Source: Welwitschia mirabilis
Lineage: Eukaryota; Gnetophyta; Gnetopsida; Welwitschiales
Length of the DNA stretch: 64,000 nucleotides
Direction: 5' to 3'
NCBI GenBank assembly: GCA_051453625.1
Contig: JBOZIK010000001.1
Location: forward strand, 79,238,459-79,302,458
In this document: piece by piece, positions 10,031 through 20,062 of the stretch
Layout of the letters: each line of letters starts with the position of its first letter
How positions within the stretch are numbered: position 1 is the first letter of the stretch
Position numbers and translations under genes: made by a program
The notes under the pieces: generated by a model
What the model was told of the DNA's origin: nothing
Seen by the model: only the letters and a program-made list of their open reading frames with translations
Database searches by the model: none

Positions 10031-10043
10031 ATTTCTTGTAGTC
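10031..10043 (-). repeat. CACTA terminal inverted repeat (right end)
   Basis: ATTTCTTGTAGTC is the complement of GACTACAAGAAAT, the canonical CACTACAAGAAA terminus with one change (C to G at the first base). To its right the sequence is collinear with an internal part of the gypsy LTR at 19286 onward, which fixes the element border here. Confidence 0.8.
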
Positions 10044-10558
10044 ATATTTATAGTTTTATATTAAAGTTCTAGAAGGTAAACCCTATAAGTTGGAGAAGAA
10101 ACCCTAGTAGCCTAAATGAAGTGCATAACCCATTATAAAGATAATTCTTTTAGTCAAAGAAAATAGTTATCATCATAACTATCATAGGGACGATAGAGGG
10201 AACGTCACTCTATGTTAAAATATGGTCCATTAGCTTCAGGCCTTGCTGTCAACCCCACAACCTCTGTCCATATCAGTAGAGATGTCATCCTGCCTATCAT
10301 GAAAATCAGAGAGGGGACGACAGGCTTCTTCATCTTCAATTTCAAAATGAAATCAATCTTTTGCATGGTAAATCCTTCTTCCAAAGTATGAAGTATCAAA
10401 ATAAGCCTAAGATTCCTCCAAATATGCTAAGAATCATATGTATTAGTGATCATCCTATTAGTTCTTCATAACTGTTAATATTGCATTCAAATGTATATAA
10501 TGTCTTGCAAAAGCACTTAAAATAAACCATCAAATTCTTATAAATTGGCATCGCTCTA
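10044..10558 (-). repeat. 3' LTR remnant of Athila/Tat-like element
   Basis: Aligns from its first bases (TATTTATAGTTTTATATT) with 19286-19798, through TTGGCATCGC. About 730 bp of the LTR is missing because the CACTA transposon lies at 10043. It contains two copies of the ATCAT-GGGATGATAG-type dispersed motif. Confidence 0.85.
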
Positions 10559-12238
10559 CTTAGACTTGTTGGTCCTTGACAAAGTAAGTGATGAACTATA
10601 TTATAAGATAATTTGATTAAGATAAATAATAACTAGAAAAATGTAAATTAAGTTCATTTTAACTATGCAAGAATAGATATTAAAAACAATTTAACTGATG
10701 CAAATACTGACATTTTCCTAAGCACCCTACTTAAACACATTAAGAACAAATGAATGTCATACACATGCAAATATCATAAAATATAACAATGATAGCTTAG
10801 AAAATGATAATGTGAATGCTTAATGTAAGATAGTAATATTGGAATTATGTGAAAAAAACCTTAAGTAGTGCAAATTTTAAAAGAATGGTGCATATAAGTT
10901 TATTAGTATAATCAACAAGGGGCAAAGTACAAAAGTAAATACAACATTATTTTTCTTTTAAATGATCTAAAACATAGCTATAAGAAAGATTTATGAGTTG
11001 CTACTATGCTTTGCAAGATAAAGTTCATGAATTTTATTCAAGTATCGAGAAATCTCATCCAAATAACTCATCATAGATATGTATCATGAAAGCTTAAAAC
11101 ATGATCCTTTTAATTTTAAAAATTTTACTCAAAATTATAGAAGAATGCTCCCAATAAGTGAAGTAAGATGTTCCAAATTGCATAAAAGGAAAACAAAGAG
11201 TGTCATCCAAGATATCATGGGGATAACAGACATGGAATGATAGCCATTAGATAAGTTTTTGGAAAGGAAAGGAAAAACCATAAAAGGTTTGAAAGCAAAC
11301 AAGCACACTAAAAGCAACAGAAAAAATAGAAAAAAGGTAGAAAGTGAAAAATTTATCTTAAAAAACATGACCATGGTGAAAAGAGATCTATGGAAAAGAG
11401 ATGTGGAAAAGAAGAAAATGCACTAAGTAGAAAGAAGTAATGCTCAAATATACCTCAAATGTACCTAAACTCATGGAAAAAGAAGAACTTGAACTCATCA
11501 GATCATGGTAACTTATCAAAAAGAGAATAACAATCCTCTATAGAAATTATGGAAAAACATTAACAAGAAACTACAAAATGATTAGATCCATAATATTATG
11601 CTAAAAAAGTGTGATAAATGACTTTGAAAAATCCAACAAGATAGTGAAAGAAAAATAAAATGAAAATGGACAATTAGGAACATAAAAAAGATTGCTTACT
11701 TATCCAAAATTCTAACCTAATAAATTCCTTTAGTAACAATCATAAAATCACTTGATAAAAGATGCATGATAATATGTAAAAACTCATAAAGTAATACTCA
11801 AATAGGTAATGATTATGATGATGTCGAGATGTCTAAAATTATCAAATAATGAATGATAAGATAAAAAGCTACTAAAATAGGAACTTATAAGCTATCATTT
11901 CAAAATGACACAAGAATCCAAAAAAGTAGAGTGATCATGTGGAAGTATTATAAATAAATAAAATGAGTTTAGAAAATAAGCAATGCCTCTAATAACCCTA
12001 AGGACATCACTGATCTCATAGACTCTAAGTATAATTTTATTCTATCATGATGAGGAGAGTGCAACCATTATTAGAGGAGTAAGAACCCACACAACATGGC
12101 TAACTGATCCCCCAGTAGAGTTTCCACAACTACCATATCGCACTGCCAAAGGCCCCTCTTAGGAAACTTTACCTCAGTGCACTTGTGGTAGGACGCCATG
12201 GGGACCGCATTTAGATTTAAAAGAGCATGGTCTTTATT

Positions 12239-12297
12239 TCTTATTTCTCTCTCTCTTTATATATATCTCTCTCTATTCCCCCCTTTTTTTTTAAAAT
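12239..12297. repeat. Low-complexity CT/TA and poly(T) tract
   Basis: TCTCTCTCTC, then TATATAT, then TCTCTCT and C-rich and T-rich runs leading directly into an 18-N gap (12298-12315). The gap is probably caused by the simple repeat. Confidence 0.85.
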
Positions 12298-12315
12298 NNN
12301 NNNNNNNNNNNNNNN
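12298..12315. other. Assembly gap (18 N)
   Basis: Short N run following a simple-sequence tract. Confidence 0.95.
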
Positions 12316-12689
12316 ACCAAGTACTAGTAAGGATAAAAGTGAAGAAAAGAGATGAGTAATAAGAAGAACATGCAAAAACAACTAATTATTCATACCATTA
12401 AAAGAGAATAAAAGAAACAAGGCATTTTCCTTCAAAATAAAGTTCATAGATATATGAATGTCTTAAGATTGGATGAAGTCAATTTTATCATTTACAATAC
12501 CCAAGAAAAATCTTACCAATCATGGAAGCTTCATAAGATAAATACATAAGTAAAGTTTAAGATATTTAAGTGATAACATGATGTTAATTGAAGGAATAAC
12601 TTAAGAAGAAATTTAAATAATGATAAGAGGAAGATCCTCCTCATTGAGAGGGGCTTCCAAGATAAGTGCATGTTCAAGGTTTTATTAGT

Positions 12690-13900
12690 AGATGACTCAT
12701 AAATTTTTAACCTTTGTCCATTAACTTTTTAAATTCTCTAGTGTTTAGATCAGATATTTTAACTAAGCCATTTGAATGTATTTTTTCTATAAGATAAGGA
12801 CCTAACCATTTAGAATTTAACTTGTTGTTTAAAAGGTGTACTCAAGTGTTATACAAAAGAACAAGTTAACCAGGTTCAAATTGCTTATGAATAATCTTTT
12901 TGTCATGTTTAAAATTGGGTTGGGCTTTATGAATGAGTTGGAAATGTAAGGTATGAGTATGTTTTTCATCTAAATTATCAAGTTGGACTAATTGAGTTCT
13001 AAGATTTTCATTCAAGTCTACAAGGTTAAGTTGATGGGTAGATCGATAAGAGTTATAGCAAACATCAATTGGTAAGACACAAAATTTTCTGTACATAAGT
13101 TCATATGGTAAGAAACCTGGAGAGTTATGTTAAGTAGTATGGTAAGCCCAAAGAACATTATTAAGTTTAGAGGACCATGTTTTCCTATACATAGAGACTA
13201 ATTTTTGGAGCATCTTTTTAATTTCTCTATTTGCATTCTTGACTTGGCCATTAATTTGAGGATGATAAGCACATGCAATTTTGTTGTTAATACCAATGGA
13301 TAAAAGAAGTTTTTAAAAAAGGTAATTAATTAAATAACTTTTCTAATTTCTAATGATGATTCATGGAAAATCAAAACATTGAAAGATATTAGTTCAAACA
13401 AAATGGCAAATGGTTTGGAGCATTATTTTTAGTAGTAAGAACATCTTCTACTCAGTAACATAATCAACCTCTAGTAGGATATAAAGTTTGTCATGAGAAG
13501 GTGGTTTACTTGGGCCTACAAAGTTAATTTTCTAACAATCAAAAGGTTCATATTCAAGTATAGGTTTGAGGGGCNNNNNNNNNNNNNNNNNNNNNNNNNN
13601 NNNNNNNNNNNNNNNNNNNNNNNNNNNNNNNNNNNNNNNNNNNNNNNNNNNNNNNNNNNNNNNNNNNNNNNNGTAATCTTTTAGCCACTAAAGTATCCCC
13701 TACATATCCCACCATGGCGAAGTTTTAGGATTTTTAGGCTTTCCCAGTTAGGCACATACTTACACATGATTTGGTTTTTGCATCTTCTACAAAGATGGGG
13801 TTCATTCCAATCATAGTTATCAATCCTATAGAGAAAATATTTGCACTAGTTATGGGTTCAATGCTAAGGTTTTTTTTTTTTTAACTAGGTAGTTCATGAT
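12690..13900 (-). pseudogene. Ty3/gypsy integrase pseudogene (Athila/Tat-like)
   Basis: Minus-strand integrase, the enzyme that inserts retrotransposon cDNA. A degraded zinc-binding N-terminal region lies around 13750-13830. The catalytic core end shows YHPQINGQVKNANREIKKML, then WSSKLNNVLWAYHTT and SPGFLPYELMY (about 13290-13090). The C-terminal region (13096-12866) has KFCVLPIDVCY, a helical linker and KKIIHKQFEPG, followed by VLLYN, KLNSKWLGPYLI and a weak C-terminal tail. This matches the Athila-type order (HPQTNGQAEVSNREIK, ...KACHLPVELEHKAYWA). A 98-N gap (13575-13672) removes part of the core, and stops are present. Confidence 0.85.
13575..13672. other. Assembly gap (98 N)
   Basis: N run inside the integrase core. 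Confidence 0.99.
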
Positions 13901-13979
13901 ACTAGCATACCAAGAAGAAGAATGAGTAGAAGAGATGACATGAAGTTGCTCAATCGTAAAAATTTATTCATCTAAAAAA

Positions 13980-15300
13980 GATTTGTTTATGGAAAGTTCA
14001 TCATGAGAACAAGAAAGTTAAGATAGAGATCTGCAACACTATTGTGTTTTCTTGATTTATCAATGATGATGAGATTAAACTATTGCATGAGAAGAATTCA
14101 CCTAATAAGTCTAGCATTAGAATATTTCTTAGTCATAAGATAGCAAAATGCTGCATGATCTATGTAAACATTGATGTGGAAACCAAGACGATAATATTAA
14201 AGATGATCAAGACAAAGGAAAATGACAAGCATTTATCTCTTGGTAGTGGTATATTTAGATTAGGCTTGAAATAAAGTTTAATAAGATATGATATGACTTT
14301 AAAACCATTTTCATATTTTTGACCAAGAACCCCACCCACAGTAATGTTACTTGCATCACACATAAGTTCAAAAGCCTTATTCTAATCAAGACTTGTGACA
14401 ATAGCTTTAGAAGAAATGTTTTTCTTAAGAGTTTTAAACCCAAGTTAACATGGATTATTTCAATTGAATTTAGCATCTTTTTCAAGTAAGGAATGAAGTG
14501 GTTTATAAATTTTGGCGTAATCATGAATAAAACAATGATAGAAATCAACATGATCAAGGAATGATCTAGCTTATTTGGCATTAGTTGGATGGCTAAGGTT
14601 TTTAATGATATCAACTTTTGTGGGTTCCATCCTAATCCCTTCCTTTAAAATGTGATGTTCTAAAATAATTTCATGATTAACAAGAAGAAAACTCTTTTCC
14701 CAACTCAAATGTAAGCCACTCTCTATACATCGATCCAAAAATTTCTCTAATCTTTCTATGGTTTATTCAAAAGTTTCACCAAAGATAGAGAAGTCATCCA
14801 TAAATATTTCAATAGAGTCATCTATCAAGTCAGAAAAGATCCCTATCATTGCTTATTGAAGGTTCCAGGCATGTTGCAGAGTTCAAATGGTATTTGTCCA
14901 AAGGTAAAGATTTTAAGGAATGAGGTAAAGGTTATTCTAGCTTAGTCTTCACTTGCTATACAAATTTGATTATAGCCACTATACCCATCAATAAAATAGT
15001 AGTAGTCATAACCTTGGATTCTATCAAGTACTTAATTAATAAAGGATAAAGGACAATGATCTTTTTTATTGATGTCATTAAATTTTCTAAAATCAATGCA
15101 CATTATTCCTTTCCCCCTCTTCTTTGGAACTACTATCAAAGGGTTAAATCACTCACTATCAGACATAACATATATGATCCTAGCATTCGTAACTTTAATG
15201 ATTTGATCTTTAACTATTTACTTAAGGGCTAGGTTAAGCCTTCTTTAGGATTACCTAATATTTTTAACATTATCTTCAAGGTAAATCTTATGTTGGACTA
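13980..15300 (-). pseudogene. Ty3/gypsy reverse transcriptase and RNase H pseudogene (Athila/Tat-like)
   Basis: Minus-strand RT (about 15240-14450) with SDSEWFNPLIVVPKKRGKGI, CIDFRKFNDINKKDHCPL, YYYFIDGYSGYNQICIA, the catalytic FMDDFSIFGETFE (FMDD at 14793-14804, intact) and GLHLSWEKS followed by ILEHHILKEGIRMEPTKVD. RNase H follows (about 14450-13980) with CDASNITVGGVLGQKYENG, an RDKCLSFSFVL segment and KKYSNARLIR. Compared with Athila-type RT the order is complete. Stops and several frame breaks show it is inactive despite the preserved FMDD. The RT/RH order and motif wording set it apart from the chromovirus further right. Confidence 0.88.
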
Positions 15301-15789
15301 TGGAAAGAGGAATGACAACTAAGTCTTTATGAGTTTAAGCAAAGGCTTCTTATTTAGTGGTTAAGAGTGATATCAAGTTTGATTCTTGTTAAGGAGTAAG
15401 AAGGTAGCTTATTATCAGGGGTTTTATTTAATTATTAAATATAAAATTATATTTTAAACCTTGAAATAGTTTATTTAGTTTTAGGTTGAGATTTTCAGTT
15501 GTTGTCATCTATCATGGAGATGATAGACGTGGGATGACACTCTACAAAAAGATTTTTTACCAAGTGAATATGTTGAGTTTCTCCCTAGTCAATGTATTCT
15601 TCATCTCTAAACTTAAGATAGTGTATTTCAGTTGGGTTATCATATATAGTTAGTTCATGTAACATTATTAATCTCTCTTCAATTAGTCAATGTTATAAAA
15701 ATAAGATTGGTTTTAGTTCATCTTCTAAGTTAAATTCATCTCTTGTGTCCTTTTCAATAGCATCAAAAACTCAAATGGTAAATTTTTCA

Positions 15790-16250
15790 TTACCAAAATG
15801 ACATCCCATCATCTTGATTCGTGTGTTAATAATACAGTGGATAGTTGCACAAAAGGCTCTTCCTAAGAGGAGTGGATAACCTTCATCATGTTCTACCTCA
15901 ATGCTGATAACATCTGTAGAGTAAAAGGCTTCCTCAATTTAAATGATTAGATCCTTCATAATCTTTAATGATTTCTTAATTAAGATGTTAACCAATTCTA
16001 GATAATTTGTGTAGGTTCTAGTTTGGTTTTCAACTCAAGTCTCTTACATATGTGAAAAGGTATGATGTTCACATTAGCTTCTATGTCAAATAAAACTATT
16101 CAAATTCTTTTGTTTCCCTCTAAGGTGATACTCACAGTTGTAGCTCCAGGGTCTTTGAATTTAGGACACTTTTTCATGACTAAGTTAAAATAGATTAAGC
16201 AAGAAAAACTTTTCTAGGAATGGTACATTTTTATTTTCTTCTCACTAGGT
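15790..16250 (-). pseudogene. Probable retroviral-type aspartic protease remnant
   Basis: Around 16110-16050 the minus strand reads IVLFDIEANVNIIPFHICKRLEL, aligned in pattern with the Athila/Tat protease motif CDLGASVSLMPLSIFKKLGL. The catalytic Asp is kept while the following GAS has changed to EAN, which would abolish activity. It lies between gag and RT, as expected. Confidence 0.65.
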
Positions 16251-16899
16251 CCTTTTATAACTTAGAATATTTAGGGTTTTCTTGCAAGATTTTCTAAAAA
16301 GGAAAGTGGATGTTTACCTCTTAATTAATGTTTTGAAGTGTTTATCAAAGGTAGGATTTGTATTTAACTAATCAAGCCAAGAAGTAAATGATTTCTTTTC
16401 TTTATTTTTTTGTGAAGAATTTTTAGTGGAGGTTTTAGTATGTGATGCTAATGGAAAGTTGTGGGAGTCTAAAATTTCTATATTATCTTCTTCGTTTACT
16501 TCATCATTTTTGGAATTTGAAACCTTATGGGTAGGAGGTGTTATATCATTTCCACTTCTTATTACTATTAATAGATCTTTCTTGACTTCATTTGGATTAG
16601 GTAAAGGTTGATATGAAAGAGACCCTTATGGTTTTTGATTGGAAAGCATTGTTTATTAGAGTAAATTTACTAAGTTTTTAATGTTACTATTAGTCTTTTC
16701 TTGCACCTTTCTCATTTTTTCCTATAGATTTTCTAAGTGGATCATTCTGATTTTGTTAAAAATTAGGTTGAAATTTTTAATTCCTGAATCTATTTTCAAA
16801 TGGTTTCCATTATGATTGTTCACCTAATCTTTGTTGAAATTATGATTGACTTTTAATTTTAGGTGTTCTTTGGTTAAAAGAACAAACTTCCTCAAACAT

Positions 16900-18074
16900 C
16901 CTCTCCTTATAAGTTGGTAAAAGGATACTCTTTAGTTAAATAAGAGTTTTCTTCACAAATTTCATAGGTTAAAGTTGAGTTTTCATTTTTTACTACCTTT
17001 ACATTAACTATCAATTATGTATACTTCTCTAAAGTGGTAGTGAAATATTTAATTAAGTTGGTTGAGTAACCTCTCTCTTCTTCCTTTTCATATTTAATCT
17101 CTTTTAAATCTTTTATGATTTGGCCTATGATTTGATTTTGTTTAGTGAGTTTAGATCAAGTTTTTCTTGTTTTTACTAGGTTTTCCAACACACTCCATGC
17201 TTCTTCCAAGACTAAGTTCAACAATTTGCCTCCACAAGAAAAATCTATAAGTTGTTTAGTCTGACAATTCAATCCACTATAAAAATAATCGACCAACTTT
17301 TTCTTGTGGAATTCATCAATAGGGTTGGAATGGCTAGCTATGATAAAACTTTTATAAGCTATGGCATAATCCTTGTGAGGTTGTTATTAAAAGTTGTTCA
17401 CTTTCTTTCTTCTTTTTCTTATGGAACTTTCACTCAAAAATCTTTTGATAAATACTTCTTACACTTGACTCCAAGATTTAACTCTTATGTGGAATGGTTT
17501 TAAGCCAAAATCTTGCCCTTCATCTAAGTGTTACTAGAAAAATAATTATGTAGGTGTGATCACTAATACATTTCTTTCCATTCTCTAAGGTAATTACAAG
17601 TTGTTCAATGTCAGCTAAACGTTGGAAAGGGTATTCTTTAGGTTTTCCTCAAAAAGTTAGATATGCACTTAAATTTTTTATTTTTACATCATTACTAGGG
17701 GGTAAATCAATGGGATTTTGGATTTCACATTTTTAATTAGCAATTAAATATTTAAGAGTAATGTTTGCATTTGAAGTATAAGTTCCTATTATGATTGGAG
17801 TACTAGATGAAGCAACTTGCTTTTATTTTTGCGATGATTTTGAAATATTTGAAGAAGAAATAACACGATCTACTTCTATGCTACTATTTTCTTTTAGAAA
17901 ATATGATTCTAAATTAATAAAAGCAGAAAAATCTTCTTTTTTAATTCTTGAAATGTATGTACATAGGGTGTGCATACCTAGATTTTTCTTATAGTTGAAT
18001 AATCCTTCTCTGATGTTTTCTTCAATTAGGTTCTATCCTCTCTAATATTTTAGCTTTATACTAGAATTCACCAT
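16900..18074 (-). pseudogene. Gag pseudogene of Athila/Tat-like element
   Basis: Minus-strand gag, the capsid precursor. A likely start is the ATG at 18074 (MVNSSIKLKY). A central gag core around 17480-17180 reads DYFYSGLNCQTKQLIDFSC and GGKLLNLVLEEAWSVLENL, matching the FYNGL-TR--ID-AAGG-----T-EAYELLE pattern of Athila-type gag. Many stops interrupt it. The region 16250-16900, between gag and protease, has no motif I can name. Confidence 0.75.
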
Positions 18075-18523
18075 GTTCCTATATGCTTAGATAGCAAACA
18101 AAAATTTAAATCAGAAAATAATAGGCTATCATCCACTTGGTCATGGGGATGATAGAGGGGATGATGATCATAATAACAGAAAACCAAAATCAAATAAAAA
18201 TTGTAGAAAATAAAAAATCGGACTATTGTCTAGACTATCGTGAGGATGATAGAGAAGACAATAGTACCTTCATTATTGATCTATGAATAAAAAGGAAATC
18301 TGTAAAATAGGAAATAAATTCAAAATTTTAGAACTATCATTTCCAATATTGTTGAAATGATAGATAGGATGACAAGGATCCTAAAAATTATGAAAAATGA
18401 AAATTATTGAAATAAACCTACTCTAAGCTATGCTAAAAATACAATACTATTTTAAATAAATAACCTAAATAGAAATTTGAGGTACTTATCTAGATAGTGA
18501 CCATTCTCTAACTCCTTGTAGCC

Positions 18524-18543
18524 TTTCTCGGTAATGGCACTAA
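18524..18543 (-). promoter_or_regulatory. Primer binding site (tRNA-Asp type, decayed)
   Basis: The minus strand reads TTTAGTGCCATTACCGAGAA, a decayed form of the TGGCGCCGTTGCCGGGGA primer binding site typical of Athila/Tat elements. It lies about 10 bp inside the LTR border at 18554. Confidence 0.7.
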
Positions 18544-18553
18544 AATGTTATGG

Positions 18554-19798
18554 TGTGAATTTATGCAATTCTTAAGTCCTTTAGACAAACCTGAAATCAA
18601 AATACTTATAGAAAAATACACACTAGTATAGATGAGAGTTAACTCGAATATCGTAATCCATTAAAGGAACTAGTCTTAGAGCTAGAGAATTGGTTTTCAA
18701 GAGTATTTTTGCTTCTTTTTCTTTCAACAAATAAAAAGTAAATAATGATGCAAAATGCAATGCAAGATGAAAGGTAAAATGCAATGGAACAAAATGCAAA
18801 TGGAATGAGTTCTACTTGGACATTAATCCTTCTATCATAAGAACTATTTCTATATAACTTAGATTAAGTAGGAAGAGTTCTATTACTTATTTCTAGTCAA
18901 CATAAACTATCATAATTATCAAATAAAAATGGATAATGTAATATAGAATTGAAATAAAATAATAATGCAAATCTAAACTATCAGAATCAACCTTAACAAA
19001 GGTTGCCCTTATAACCTAAATAAATTATAGAATTGTCACTTAAACTATAACCAACTTAAATCATAAGGGATATAAACACAATTTGGAGTGAAAAGAGTAT
19101 TTGAATTAATCATAGAACTTTTACATCCACTTAGAATAAAGTAGCGGCACCTCAATGGAGGGTATTCAACCCAACATTAAGGTAGACTCCTCTATAGCTA
19201 CTGGATGGACCTCTTATCCTTTAATATTCCATCACAAGAACATTGGATACAAAAGATGAAAACTGAAGTGAAGGAAAGAGAGGGTATTTATGGTTTTACA
19301 TTGAAGTTCTAGACTCTCAAACCTAGAAGTCAAAGAAGAAACTCTAGCAGCCAAAATGGGTCACATAACCCTATTACAAAGATAATTCTTTTCATCATTA
19401 AAAATAGCTGTCATTATAACTATTATGGAAATGATAGAGGGGACATCACTTTATGTCAAAAGGTGGTTCATTAGCTTCAGGCCCTGCTATTAACCCTATA
19501 GCCTCTGTTCATGTCAGCAATGCTATCGTTCTATCTGTTGTGGGGATGACAGAAGGGATGATAAGCTTCTTCATTTTTAATCTCAAAATGGAATTAATCT
19601 TCTATATGGTAAATCCTTCTTCCAAAGTCTGAAGTATTAGAATAATCTTGAGATACCTCCAAATATGTTAAGAATTATATATTTTAATGATCATCCTGTT
19701 AGTTCTTCATAATCATCAATATTGTATTCAAACTGTATAATGTCCTACAAAAGCACTCAAAATACATCTTAAGATTCCTATAGATTGGCATCGCAACA
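18554..19798 (-). repeat. 5' LTR of Athila/Tat-like element
   Basis: About 1245 bp with TG...CA ends (TGTGAATTTATG at 18554, ...GCATCGCAACA at 19798). Its right part (19286-19798) is duplicated at 10044-10558, and its left part is duplicated at 58636-58822. It is followed by ATCTT (19799-19803), the probable right target-site duplication; the left copy is outside the window. Confidence 0.82.
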
Positions 19799-20062
19799 AT
19801 CTTATAGGTCCTACCTATATAGAAAGAGTCTTGATGATAAAAAATACATGTTCGTTATTGTTAATGAATTTTTAAGATTCAGATGGACACTATTTTTGAG
19901 ACACAAGAATGAAGCCTTTGGAAAATTTTAGATCTCTAGTAGAAAATTAGAAAATAAGACTTGTCACAACATAAAGAAAATGAGAAATAATCATGAAGAA
20001 TAATTCTCAACCCTTAAAATTCCATAACAAAATAAAGTTATGGAAAGGAAGAATAGGGTGCT
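19799..20062 (+). pseudogene. Host SIRE/Maximus-like copia: integrase fragment
   Basis: A 264-bp slice between the gypsy 5' LTR and the chromovirus 3' LTR. Over several frames the plus strand reads as copia integrase core: DL-GPT--E-, a YMFVIVNEFLRF-WTLFL stretch, RHKNEAFGKF, then NNHEE in place of the conserved SDHG-EF. It continues on the far side of the chromovirus at 33735. Frame changes and stops are present. Confidence 0.72.
20058..20062. repeat. Target-site duplication GTGCT (left)
   Basis: Identical to 33730-33734 on the other side of the chromovirus. Confidence 0.88.

Larger units (their letters stand above)
5932..10043 (-). mobile_element. CACTA (En/Spm) DNA transposon, copy B, left end lost in gap
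   Basis: Second copy of the same CACTA family, collinear with 1436-1672 and 2105-5716. It contains the transposase N-terminus (5932-6490), the captured NCL fragment (7916-8294 and 8941-8990), an inserted retroposon (8295-8940), the GATGAGC-type repeats (9590-9720), subterminal palindromes (9770-10020) and a right terminal inverted repeat ending TTTCTTGTAGTC (10032-10043). Beyond 10043 the sequence is the internal part of a gypsy LTR, so the element was inserted into that LTR. Insertion would have made a 3-bp duplication whose left half is outside the window. Confidence 0.85.
10559..12690. other. Post-integrase region of Athila/Tat-like element, no recognised ORF
   Basis: About 2.1 kb between integrase and the 3' LTR. 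Athila-type elements often carry extra ORFs or an env-like gene here, but I see only A-rich sequence with no convincing frame. A less AT-rich stretch lies at 12050-12215, followed by a CT/TA simple repeat (12241-12285) and an 18-N gap (12298-12315). Confidence 0.5.
10044..19798 (-). mobile_element. Athila/Tat-like Ty3/gypsy retrotransposon (5' LTR complete, 3' LTR cut by CACTA)
   Basis: Minus-strand LTR retrotransposon. From right to left: 5' LTR (18554-19798), a tRNA-Asp-type primer binding site (18524-18543), gag (about 16900-18074), protease (about 15790-16250), reverse transcriptase (14450-15300), RNase H (13980-14450), integrase (12690-13900), a long post-integrase region without recognised genes (10559-12690) and a 3' LTR remnant (10044-10558). 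The PBS type and RT and gag motifs place it in the Athila/Tat branch. It is inserted in the integrase of the SIRE-like host element; the right flank (19799 onward) is host integrase. The left half of its 3' LTR lies beyond the CACTA insertions, outside the window. Confidence 0.85.

Noticed and set aside
12050-12215. A less AT-rich stretch that might be a gene fragment
   Set aside because: No reading frame or motif in any frame; it lies in the post-integrase region of the gypsy element.
19799-19803. ATCTT as a shared target site linking the Athila/Tat-like element and the pol-less copia
   Set aside because: Both target duplications read ATCTT, but at different host positions (integrase and RT); five bases agree by chance easily.
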